Assembly (NCBI GenBank): GCA_034387635.1
Contig: JAOANU010000001.1
Span: 682,001-746,000, forward strand
Source: Rhodosporidiobolus odoratus
Taxonomy: Eukaryota > Basidiomycota > Microbotryomycetes > Sporidiobolales > Sporidiobolaceae
Direction: 5' to 3'
DNA length: 64,000 bases
The first letter of the stretch is position 1; each line of letters starts with the position of its first letter. The position numbers and the translations under genes were made by a program. Of this stretch, positions 8,011-18,707 are shown in pieces. A model generated the notes under the pieces. That model saw nothing but the letters and a program-made list of their open reading frames with translations, was not told where the DNA came from and did not search any database.

Positions 8011-11000
8011 GGCACACTTCGACAACCCTGCAGCTCCTGCAGACGACATCCGGTTCTTGCAATCACCTCGCAGTCAAATAAAGCTATTTGTACTGGGGTC
8101 AAATTGGGGCCGCTCCAGCGGGACCAAAGCTACTCCAACCAAGTCCTGGCTACCTCCCCTGACCTGCTGCTTAGATTTGCTAATCACAAGCATTACAACC
8201 TATTTGTCACTTTTTCAATGGTGTTTAGGCCAAGAGTAGGTACAATATGAAGCCTTGTAACACACAGCAATGCATTATCATGGTGTGTGGAGGATATATC
8301 TCAATCTGAGCAGGTAGATGAAAATTTGGCTCTTTACGTATATAGATTGAACAGCAATTTACAGAAGGCCAGTCCTTACCTCATTAGACATGAGAAGGAC
8401 CACTTATCCCCCCTTATTGGCCTTATTAGGTTGGTGGTCAACTATATTTGTGATCAAGCATGCGTCTTGTGTAGAGAAGCCGTGTCATGCTGATCACCCG
8501 AGGTGGGAACCCACAAAGGAGACTTTTTCCGTATAATACTATTGTGAGCCCAGGAGCATGGGAAATCATGGCAGGATGTCGCAAGAGAGGATTGGGATAG
8601 GAGAGAAGTGGTAGTGAGGTCATGACGATTGCATCAGTCAATACTTCCAACCCGCTCAAGTGGTGTTTGAGAAGACTTGGCCATGATCACCCATGTATGC
8701 TGCACTTGAGGTGATGCAGGTGCGTAAGTGCTCAGCAGTGGAAGTGCTGAAACCACCAAGTTTGACCAGACGGGTGCCAGGGACTCAGCAGGAGAGAAGA
8801 ACTCAAGTAGGACTAGCCTAGTAGAGCGGTGTAAAACGTAGTGTAACAGAGAATAAATCCTAGTTGTGATAGTTGAAGAGAAAAGGAAGAGAGGACGACA
8901 TCTACACAAGTCAAGTCCAGGTTCAGTCACAATTCTACCTCAACACCCGGTCCGTTAATGAGTCGATTAAGAAGGTGGTGAGGCTGTGGAAGAACAAAGA
9001 CAGCGACAAGTACAAGATGCAATGGAAAGGGATTGTAGAAAGGAATGTGACTAGGTAATGAGCAACAGGACTTAATCGATGGGGTCATATAGATAGGATG
9101 GTGATCCTAGCAGGAAGCAGATGAAGCGACCTTGCTCCAAGCAAAGTTGAAGCGCCAGGAAACTCAAGGAAACAAGGAAGTCTGTCTAACAGAGTAACAG
9201 ATGTCTTAGTGGGGCGCCCATTGGACCTGTCACGGCAATTTTTACCCTTCAGAGGTGTATGCGCCTCGATAGCGCGGTCTCATGTACGCGGCCAGCAATA
9301 CCAGAGGTGGAAAGGGCACACTGAGAAGGCTGAGTGGTAAGTGCTCAACTCCTGTGCCAGCTGTACTGGGTTGTTACGAGGCAATGAAAGCGCAACATGG
9401 GAAGGTCACAGAGCTGAGCTAGGAGGTGGCTAAGCAGAAGTGTATAGCTTTGTATACCAGCCATTCCATATGACTGCAAATCATATGGAATCTTGCCTAG
9501 CCACCCTTACATGTTATCACAACCTTGGCTGTTCCTCAGCCTTACCTTGTTGCGGTAGTCCGCTACTAGATGCGCGGCATGTGGACTGGTCCCCATCAAA
9601 CTTGTGTGCAATGTAGTGACTGAAACAGCAGCATACTGTGCTGTGCAGCAGAAAGCGTAAGCAAGTCTTCTAAGCCGCCCCATCAGCGTAGCTTAGCAGG
9701 ATCTAAGAGCAAGGGCATGCCGCCTGTTGTTAGTGTCTGCAGACTACGTGTGAGGCCACCTATTTGATACTAACCCAGATCAGGTGAGGGAGCTCTAGAA
9801 AGGACAGGGCATGTAGTGGCCTGTGGATGGCCTGTATGACGGGTGCCAGGACAGCAGATCAATTGTGCCGTCTTTCCCGGTGCACAGTTTCCCCGCGTGT
9901 ATCCTCACAGCTGCACAGTCCTGTTGATTACATGTATGCTGCATCCTCAAGACCATTGCCACGCCAATGCCCACAGCACATTGCCCATGTCCTCCCATGA
10001 TGTCAAGCAGTTTACCCATATTTACCTGCACATGCACAGCATGATCAGTCTGCGGTTGCTTACCTTTCCTTTCAATGCAGCTGCATGCAACTAGCGCAGT
10101 GGGATGACAGGGCGAGCAAACTGATGGTCCACCCTCTTCTGGGCGACACAGTCCCCAGCTGGACATGCCCTCAGCCAGACCAGCACGACTGGCCGCTGGG
10201 CAGCTGACACTGCACTTGCCCTAAGCATGTTGACAGTCCAAGCCATCCTCTGGCTAAGGGCAAGTCGAATAGGCCGTTATGACTGCGTCCTGCAGAAACC
10301 GAAGAGACAGAAGCCAAGAGGGAAGGAGAAGGTCCACTTGCTCTTCTTCCTCGGCACCTGCCTGAACAGGTGGGGCCGTGGTGAAAGACAGCCTCAGACG
10401 TACAGGGGCCCAGAGGGAGTCACTGTACAGGTCTAGGAGACTGTGCTGGCACCTTCTGGTCATGCCTCCGCACTGACACTGCTCCTAGACCTGGCTGCAG
10501 TGTTCCTCCAGGCTTGCACCGCCAACCGTATCCCACTCTGAGACCACCTGCTCAGGAAAGTGAAGAAGAAGGAGAGACAGCGCGCCTGCTCCTGCCCGCT
10601 CTTCGCATTCATCCCTCAGCTTTCCGTGCTTCTGACGACGCTGGTCTTGTCATAGCCTACCTGCAAGTAATGTTGGGGCAATCTCAAGCTCGTGCTGCTG
10701 GTCATCAGCTGTGTTGGTGGTGGTCACTTGGGAAGGAGGGCGAGGAGGAGTATAAGCGAGAGAAGGCAAAGTAAAGCCTTACGCCCCTGGTGGCGCGAGC
10801 GTACAAGTGTATACGTTGTACTTCAAGCTACCAACAGGCATGTGAAGTGTCGCCAGAGGAAAAGACGAATGGTAGGAGAGGTAGAAAAATAGGAAGTCAA
10901 GAAAGTGAGGGACTCAGTGGCAAGTAAAAGGTGGCGAAGCACGGCGGGGCGGCATGGTGGATGCTGCAGAGCTAACTATCATGAGAACTTGTGAGATACA

Positions 11001-11321
11001 ACAAGCGCAAGGTGAAACTGCTTGTCATCAGCATCAGTTGTCAATCAGGATTCGCTCCACCAGCATCTCTCGCTGCATTGATACCCACCATCTGGAGCGC
11101 CGCTCAAAAGGTAGGGAATGAGACTGCTTCACAGAGGGTAAGAACGAACAAGCGGGATACGGAAAGAAGAAAAGAGGTAAAAAAAACTCGCTCAGGGGAA
11201 GGGGAAGAACAGAAGAAGGGAAGGGAAGTCAAACTGGGGAATTGGAGAGCGGTCCACACCTCCTCACCGCGACCAGCTCGGAGGGTATTATCCTCACTGT
11301 ACTGCTATCCTGCTCCCTCCC
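8011..11321. other. Gene-poor 3.3-kb stretch, probably decayed mobile-element sequence
   Basis: No reading frame here shows a recognisable domain, and no exon chain with the usual GTGCGT/AG introns can be built. Base composition is more AT-rich than the flanking genes to about 9.1 kb and mixed after that. Short ORFs at 8873-9058, 9795-10166 (minus) and 10227-10436 have no family features. The only clear structure is the hairpin at 9425-9505. The last few hundred bases (about 11.0-11.3 kb) probably include the 3' UTR of the septin gene. Confidence 0.5.
9425..9505. repeat. Long imperfect palindrome (hairpin)
   Basis: An inner perfect 11-bp inverted repeat, ATTCCATATGA (9463-9473) and TCATATGGAAT (9481-9491), has a 7-nt loop. 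Outer arms GGTGGCTAAGCA (9425-9436) and TGCCTAGCCACC (9494-9505) pair at 11 of 12 positions if one mismatch is allowed. The shape resembles a foldback transposon remnant or a MITE core. Confidence 0.7.
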
Positions 11322-13215
11322 TTACATGCCATTTTCGTGGCCGCCGGGTGCGAGGTTGGGGTGCAAGGCGGATGGTGCCGGCGATCCTGCCGGCGAACCC
11401 TGAGCCTGGGCTAGACGAGCCTCGAGGTTGCGCAGGAGCTCTTCTTTGGCGAGAAGTTCTTGGCGCTTCTCGGAGATCTCGCGCTGCGAGCGAAGTTCAA
11501 CTTCGCGGAGTTTCTCCTCTGACGCAGTTGACGATGAACGTCAGTAGGATGCCCGCAGGATGCGTCGGGAGGCTGCAGAGTGACGTACCCTCGCGCCTGA
11601 GCTGCTCCTCCTTGAGCCGAACGCTCTGAGTTGCCAAGTCCTCCGGCAAAACACTTTCGTTTTGCTGCTGCTGGGGGTAGTCCGTTTGTCCTCCCACAAC
11701 CATCCTGGACAGCTTTTCAGATCTGTACTGCTCATATAAATAGTCTATTTTGCGCCCAGGAGCATGTTCAATCATGCCAGAACGTCAGGAGAGAAGAGAG
11801 GGAAAAGGAGAAAAGGAAAAAAAAAAGTCAATTCTCTACCGTTTGCGGCTGGGACACGCGGGGAAGCTCTCGCAGACGCACCGTGAGTAATTTCCTTGAG
11901 GTCAGTCAAGTGGGTCGAGATGAGGGCGTTCCTCAGGCGCTGGAAGTCACTGTGAAGAGGGTTGTCGACGTCGACGATTCCCCACGGATACCTCCTCCCG
12001 CGAATAGTCTCCTCGCCTACTTCAATCTCCTCTTCAGAGCCAACAATGGCAAAGGGCATGAGGGCCTACAGATATTGGGCGTTAGTCGGGTAGTACGAGG
12101 AAACCGAGAAGCTGATAGAAGCGAAGATAAGAGAAAAAAAGCTACCCTAAGCTCGCTGTTGTCCTGAATTGTCTCCTCATCGTCCTCTTCGACGTCGTAG
12201 GGGAAGTTGTAGACAGGGATGTTGTAGTGCTCGATGTCTTCCATGACGCGACGCTTGAAGGCCTGGAGCTCGGAAGGGGTGAAAGTGTCGGACTTGCCAA
12301 TGACGGGGATGACGTTGACGCGGGGGGAGAGGCGGCGCATGAGCTCGATGTCAAGCTCGCGAAGACTGTGTACGAGCAAGGGATGTGAGCACTTGAAAAG
12401 GCAACCGATAACCACGGCAGAACAGAAAAGCTGGACTGCCGGGCAGCACGGATAGCTTGGACTCAGGCAGAGGGAGAACGTACGCATGGCCGGTAGGAGT
12501 GATGAAATAGAGGAGAGCGTGGACACGGTTGTCGCGGAACCGAGGGTTACGCTTGATACGGCTTTCCTCGGCAAGAATATCGTCGTACTGACGCTCGAGG
12601 TAACCCATGATCTCACCGAAGCTGTAAGATTCGTGAGTTCAGCCAGGACTCGGAGGAGGTCCAAGCAGAGAAGGAAGAACACGTACGTAAACTCGTTATC
12701 GATCTGGTCACCGAAGCCGGGGGTGTCAACAACGGTAAGGGAGATACGAACACCGTCCTCTTCAAGCTCTGCAGACCAAGCTATCAGTGAATACATCCTG
12801 TATATTGAAAGATGATGACCGACGAACCGAGGTTGACCGGGTTGATCTTGATGCCTTCCTCCAAGTGAGCCTGTTCGGGGGCGATCGGTTCTTTGTGCGT
12901 GAGGGTGGGAACCTCGCAGAGGGTATTGACGAAAGTCGTGCGTCCGGTGCCGGACTGGCCTAATGGAGTGGGGGCGACATGGTGCGGAACGTCAGCAAGA
13001 CGGGCAGGAAAAGCAAATTGTAGATCCGCTGGTGAAAGCAGCGCTGGACAGCCCGAGCAGCGAGAGCAGCTGAAGTGGACTACCACGCACCGACCACCAT
13101 GATCTATAGGCAAGCAGAGTCAGTCAGAGCTGCATGAAGGGGGAATCAGGAGGAGAAAAAGCCTTACGGTGAAACCCAGACCCTTCTTGACCGTCTTTCT
13201 CTTGGCGATAGGCAT
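11322..13215 (-). CDS. CDC11: Septin, Cdc11 group
   Basis: Septin GTPase of the hetero-oligomeric bud-neck/septum filaments. The start MPIAKRKTVKKGLGF leads straight into the P-loop GQSGTGRTTF, as in yeast Cdc11 and Aspergillus AspA. The G1 lysine is Arg, which is usual in this subgroup. Further motifs: DTPGFGD (G3), the septin stretch YDDILAEESRIKRNPRFRD, GKSD (G4), IVGSEE and YPWGIVDVDNPLHSDF (septin unique element), then EITHDYLYEQYRSEKL. A C-terminal charged stretch (SVRLKEEQLRREEEKLREVEL, QELLAKEELLRNLEARLAQ) forms a short coiled coil. There are about eight exons. Exon 2 is only 13 nt (13091-13103, encoding parts of TIMVVG). Most introns start GTGCGT or GTACGT. The ATG choice rests on conservation of the basic run before the P-loop. 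Confidence 0.93.
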
Positions 13216-14040
13216 GGCTGGCGAGTGTCTCTGACTTTCTGCGTTTCAGGGAAACATTCGGCGTGCATGTTTGGACAGAGGTGGGGTACGAGGGCGAGCG
13301 GGCGAGAGTGGGCGGCGGATGTTTGAAGAAGCGTGGGGACGATGCGCATCAGCAACATTGACAGCGCGACGACGGCAAGGGTCGCGCGGGCGCAAGATGC
13401 GGGGTCCGTTGAGGGTCGAGTAGATGAGGGAGGTTGAGGGAGCGGAGGAAGGACAACAAGTCAGCGTCGAGTAGCTTCAACGGTAGGCGAGAGCTATTCG
13501 AAGCGGGCGGGATTGTACGAACCTGTTTCTAAGTCAAGCAGTGTTAGCAAGTTGCGAATTGATGAGGAGGTGGAGCGTGTCGGAACCACAGTCTGAGTGT
13601 AGTCACGAAGAAAAAGGCCGGTTAGGCAGGAGGGGTGCTCACCTGGTTGTAGATACTGGATCCTGCTTGCAGGCAGCTAAGAAGCGAGAGGACTGCGATA
13701 TGAGCAAGGAGAAGGCAGGGAAATGGAAGGGGCCAACGCGTCGTGCACAAAGTCGTATCGTACGAAATGCTGACCAGCTTACTCGGTGTCTGAGGGCTGA
13801 CTGAGCGGGAAGAACGCAAGCCGGTGCTCGGAAGAGAAGATGTAGCTCGTGGAATCACCTTTTCCTCGTTATGTTTTCTTTGTTTTCCTTTCTCCTGCCA
13901 CAACCCCGATATGCACGCAGAATAGCAGCTGAACGATGCGGTTTTGCAAGAGCACAACGAGGAACAAGAAGGTAAAAGTACAACACGCAAGGAAGCCATG
14001 CTCCGCATACATACCGCAGCCGAGGACCGCTGTGTCCTGT
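13216..14040. other. Intergenic: septin 5' region and aconitase 3' region
   Basis: Both neighbours are on the minus strand, so this holds the septin promoter/leader and the aconitase 3' end. No coding signal is seen. Minus-strand GTAC and AG pairs near 13.5-13.65 kb could be 5' UTR introns, but this cannot be shown. Confidence 0.4.
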
Positions 14041-17000
14041 CTAAGCCTGCGCCTCTTCCGCCACCTTCTGCCTCAGCAAGTTCAGTGCGGAACCCGAAGC
14101 CACGTACTCCACTTGGTCACGACTGAGACCGTGAAGGGTTTTGATCACGGCTTCCGTACCGTCGGAACGGGTGACAATCAAGTCGACCTCGGCGTCGAGG
14201 TTGCCGCGAAGGAGGGAGTCGAGTCCCGAGGTGCGGACGGAGTCACCAGCCGATATGAGCGAGTAGTCGTTCTCGTTGGCCAGGGTGAGCGGGAGGACAC
14301 CCTGCTTGGCGAGGTTGGTTCGGTGAATGCGGGCGAAGGATCGGCTGCGAGGACAGAAGTTCAGTTACACATGGTAAGGCTAGCTAGGCGGGGAGACGCA
14401 CGCGAGGATGAGCTTGGCACCGAGGAAGCGAGGCTGAAGGGAGGCATGTTCACGGGCAGAACCTTCGCCGTAGTTGTGCTAGAAACAAGGTGAAAGCGGA
14501 GATCAGCGGTTATGGCGAGCAAGCGAGCCCAGGAGTTAGCGTACGTCGGTGACAATCATCCAAGGCTGGCCGCGCGCCTTGTAGGCCTTGGCAATCTCCG
14601 GGATCGTGCCCTCCTCGCCAGTCTTGAAGTCGATAGCAGAGTTGACGCGCTCAGTCTCATCGTTGGTAGCACCGATAAGGGTGTTCTCGCTGTGTATCCC
14701 TGCTGTGTAAGTGAACCGGTACTTAAGAAGAGGAGATCGAGACAACGCACGCAAGGTTAGAGAGATGACCTTTGTACTTGAGCCACTTGCCCGCAGCCGA
14801 GATCTCGTCGGTGGTACATTTTCCGCGGATACGGAGGAGACAACGAAGATCCTCGAACTCAAGCTTGGCGTTCGGGTCCGAGAAGGCAGAGGCGGGGAAG
14901 TGAGGATCAAAGGGCGCAAGAAGTTCGAGGCGAGTAGAGCTGGGAGAGATAGCAAGGGGAGTTGAGGGTTCAGGGGTGGGGACGGCGCGAGGAAGGTAGG
15001 TGGTATTGCCTGTCGCGCACAGAGAGGTAAGTATATAGCTTGGGAGACGTGAGGAGACGAGCGTACCGGGAGTAAAGCCCTGTTCGGGAAGCTTCTCACC
15101 AGTGGGAGGGTCGAACTTGAACGGCTTGCCTTCCGAGTCGAGAAGCTCATCGAACCGAGGGTCGAAGCTAAGCTTACCGGAGAAGGCCTGAGGAGAGCAA
15201 AGAGTGAGACGTGCACAGTTGACAATCAATCAAGACCTGCTCACCATGGCGGTAACGATGTCAGGGGAAGCGAGGAAGTTCATGGTTAGACGGTTCCCAT
15301 CGTTGCGGGCCTTGAAGTTGCGGTTGAACGACGTGAGGATGGCTGTCGAGGCAATGGAATGCATCAGACTGCGTTTTCTATCAGAGGTAGTCACAGACGG
15401 AGCAGACGTACCGTTCTCCTCTCCCTTCTTCTCCGACCGCTCCCACTGACCAATGCAAGGACCACAAGCGTTCGCAAGCACCTGGCCGCCGACAGCCTCG
15501 AGATCCGCCTTGAGTCCATCGCGCTCAATGGTAGCGTTGATAAGCTCGGAACTGTCGCAGATGCTCATGTCAGTTCGGCTGAGCGTGCACACGAGAGATG
15601 AGACGTACCCCGGGGTGACCATGAAGCTGCTCTTGACCTTCAAGCCCTTGGCCGTCGCCTGCCTGGCGATGCTCGCAGATCGCGCCATGTCCTCGTAACT
15701 CGAGTTGGTGCACGATCCAATCAACGCAGCACTCAGCTCATCCTTCCATCCCTTTTCCTGCACCATTGCGCCAAACTTGCTCAACGGGGTAGAAAGGTCG
15801 GGCGTGAAAGGTCCGTTGAGCTTCGGCTCGAGGGTAGAGAGGTCGATGGTGATGTGCTGGTCGTACTCGCAGCCCTTGTCGGCGGACAGGAAGCCCGCTG
15901 CTTGGGCCTTGTCGGCCTCATCGGCGACAGGACCGCGGTTCGTGGCGCGGAGGTAACGGCGCATGTTGTCGGAGTAAGGGAAGGTGGAGGTGGTCGCGCC
16001 CATCTCGGCGCCCATGTTGGCGATAGTCGCGAGACCCGTTGCTCCCATACGCTCGACACCCTCGCCGTAGTACTCGATGATACTGCCCGTTCCGCCACGG
16101 ACGGAGAGACGGCCGACGACCTCGAGGACAACATCCTTGGCAGAGCACCATCCGGAGAGCTCGCCCTTGAGCTCGATACCGATCAGCTTCGGCGCCTTGA
16201 GCTCCCAAGGAGTGTTGGTCATGGCGTCGACAGCGTCTGCACCTCCAACTCCGATGGCGATGGAGCCGAGACCGCCAGCGTTGGGCGTGTGGGAGTCGCA
16301 ACCGAGCATGAGGAGACCAGGAGCGGAGTAGTCTACACGAGCGCAAAAATGAGCATCGGATACGATAGGTAGTAGAGACAAGAGAGATATCGACACACTC
16401 TCGAGAACGATCTGGTGGATGATACCCGAACCCGGACCCCAGAACTCGATGCCGTACTTCTTCGAAGCAGACTCGAGGAAGTCGAAGACCTCCTTGTTGG
16501 ACATAATTCCGCGCTGCAAGAGGCAAGACGGCATTAGACGGGTGGACCGGAGGGCAAAGGGAAAAGCAAGTGAAAACGCGCAGCGGGGGTTGACGCACCT
16601 TGAGATCCGCCTCTGCACCCTCGTACGCCGAGATAAGATGATCACAGTGGATGGATACCGGAACTGCAGTCGACTCCCTGCCGCAAGTCGAGAACTGGAG
16701 AATAGCCATCTGAGCCGAAGCATCTGCGAGCGCCCAACCTCATTAGCTGCTTTCCACCTGCCGAGAGAGCGCGGATGAGCGTACCCTGGAGGGCAACCCT
16801 GTCCGGCCTGAGCTTCAAGTGCTTCTCTCCCCTAATCGGGTCCCCTCCTGCCAGACCTTCCTCGACGTTGACCAAGTGGGCGTAGACGATCTTCTCGGCG
16901 AGCGAGAGAGGGCGGTTAAGCACACTTCGTACTTTCTTGAGCTGCTCGAGCAAGTGCGCGTACGGGGGCGTGATTGACTGGTAGTGTTTTGCCGGTGGAG

Positions 17001-17082
17001 GAGGGTAAGATGAAACGGTGGCGAGGGTGCGCGACAGTCGCGAGGCGCTAGGCCGGGGCAGAGCACGCCGGACGGAGAGCAT
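14041..17082 (-). CDS. ACO2: Mitochondrial aconitase, probably Aco2 type
   Basis: [4Fe-4S] hydro-lyase of the mitochondrial matrix. The N-terminus [19 protein letters not shown] is an Arg/Ser-rich presequence. Visible family motifs: [67 protein letters not shown], the cluster cysteines in [10 protein letters not shown] and CGPCIGQW, and the C-terminal swivel domain with [11 protein letters not shown]. Stretches such as [15 protein letters not shown] and [20 protein letters not shown] look closer to yeast Aco2 and its relatives (which act on homocitrate/homoaconitate in lysine synthesis as well as citrate) than to Aco1; this assignment is from memory of the families. About ten exons. The protein ends AEEAQA. 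Neighbouring NFU1, on the same strand, belongs to the Fe-S pathway that supplies such clusters, though a link in regulation is not shown. Confidence 0.9.
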
Positions 17083-17448
17083 GGCGTTGGTCGATAATAG
17101 CGGAGCGAGCGAGCGACGAAACGAAACGAGGAAGAGTCTGCTCCATCTTCCAAAGGCGAGCGATTGGACAGGAAAAAATTCTTATTTCCCTGAGATTCGT
17201 TAACTGCAGTACGTCGAGTGTCGGAGGTTCCGCACAGCGTCTGTACCTTCAAAGCAGTCGGAATGATCCCTGCTGGAAGGCGCAGCCTCTCAGACCACAC
17301 GCCAAAAGATCCAGGAAAATGAGTCAACCTTCGCAACCGGCCCTTGTCCCGCGCGGCCACTGTCCCGTTTGTCTACTGCGGATGCATTGCGAGGTGGCTA
17401 CATGAAGCATGGCAAGATGAAGTGGTGTAGTAGGAGCGGGAGGACTGC
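17083..17448. other. Intergenic: aconitase promoter and NFU1 3' end
   Basis: About 370 bp between two minus-strand genes. No ORF or RNA gene is seen. It must contain the aconitase promoter; no recognisable element stands out. Confidence 0.4.
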
Positions 17449-18485
17449 TTAGACTTCGATGGTCTTGCCGCCGGACCGCAGCCTTGCTTCGAATTTAGCG
17501 AACTCGTCTTCTGCGACTGCTTCTTCGGGCCCGAGAACCTACAAGTGTACAATGTCAATGTACTTGTCTCGTGTATGTATAGCAGTGCAAGCGCACCTGC
17601 TCGACCTCCTTGACCTCTGCAGAGCGAAGGTCCGAGAGACGGTGTCAGTAGTTGGTGAGACTAGGAGTCTAGGAAAGGTACATACCCGGAATGTAGTGCA
17701 TGAGCATGCGCTCGATACCACTCTTGAGCGTAACCGCCGAGCTCTCGCAACCCCTGCAGCTGCCCTTGAGACTCAGCTGCACCACTCCGCTCTCCTCGTC
17801 GAATCCCCTGTACTCGATGTCTCCGCCATCCTCCATGATCGCCGGCCTCACCCTCGTCTCGAGCAGTTCCTTGATCATTGCCACAACCTCGGAATCGGTG
17901 TCCAGAATCCGAGTGTCCTCCGCGCCACCGCCTTTACCTTCCTCAAATAGTGGTCGTCCCGCTGTGAAGTGCTCCATGATGATGGAGTAGATCTCCGGCT
18001 TGAGCTCACCCCAGCTCGAGTCTTCTGCCTTGTTGACCGAGATGAAGTCGGGTCCGAAGAAGACGGAGCGAACATCGGGAAGGTGGAAAAGGCGGTCGGC
18101 AAGAGGGGAAGAAGCAGCAGCTCCTGCGTCGAGGAATTCGTGGGTGCCGGAAGGGGACACGGCTTGTCCAGGAATGAACTTGAGCGAGTCGGTGTTGGGA
18201 GTGGTCTCGGTCTGAATGAACATGGTTCGGCGGGAAAGAGCTGTGAGGAGGCTGAGGTGAGCTGCTGCAAGTCGAAATTAGACGAGAACAGGACGCACCA
18301 AAAGATCGCCATACTGAAGCTGATCGTGCTTCAGTCAAGCGCGGTCGACCGGAGGATGCTACGAGAGAGGTAGTCGGAGCGGAGGAAGATGAGGAAGATG
18401 CGAAGGACCGCACGCCACTGCTGCACCGAGCGGCGCGGGGGGTCGCTGATCGGAGAAGAGCAGCTGCTGATCGTGGTAAGGCCAT
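17449..18485 (-). CDS. NFU1: NFU1, mitochondrial Fe-S cluster scaffold/carrier
   Basis: Nfu1 delivers [4Fe-4S] clusters to late mitochondrial targets such as lipoate synthase and aconitase-like enzymes. The start MALPRSAAALLRSATPRAA is a mitochondrial presequence (exon 1). After an intron (about 18241-18298) come the N-terminal Nfu domain (MFIQTETTPNTDSLKFIPG..DVRSVFFGPDFISVNK) and then the NifU-C domain (VRPAIMEDGGDIEYRGFDE..GSCRGCESSAVTLKSGIERML) with the cluster-binding CxxC in CRGCESS. The last exon encodes a short tail ending SGGKTIEV. The ATG at 18485 was chosen because the frame above it has no other ATG before the divergent promoter. Length and domain order fit the eukaryotic family. 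Confidence 0.94.
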
Positions 18486-18707
18486 GTCTGGGTTCACTTG
18501 TAAGTAGAAGACAAGAGTGAGAGAGGGAGAGGGATTGAGCGAATGACAATTTGGTCACCAACAAGCTGCTCTCGACACTTCAAGCAGCTGGAGATAGGGC
18601 CATAGTCACTCAGAAACTATTCTTGCAGCTGCCCGTACGCCCTCGCCAGGCCCTGCAGCAATACTCAACTCTTTCACCTCCTCACCGCCTCATCCAACTC
18701 ATCTCGA
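18486..18707. promoter_or_regulatory. Bidirectional promoter between NFU1 and the E2 gene
   Basis: Only 222 bp separate the two start codons, which face away from each other, so both genes must share this region. No TATA element or clear activator site can be named from reading alone. Confidence 0.6.

Noticed and set aside
9060..9420. Copia-type LTR or gag start on the minus strand near 8.6-8.9 kb
   Set aside because: A TGGTTTCAGCAC word and a following MAKSSQT.. frame resemble a primer-binding site and gag start, but the frame stops after about 16 codons and no second LTR was found.
9795..10166. 123-codon minus-strand ORF
   Set aside because: No domain, no neighbouring exons and a composition unlike the genes here; random open frame in a gene-poor stretch.
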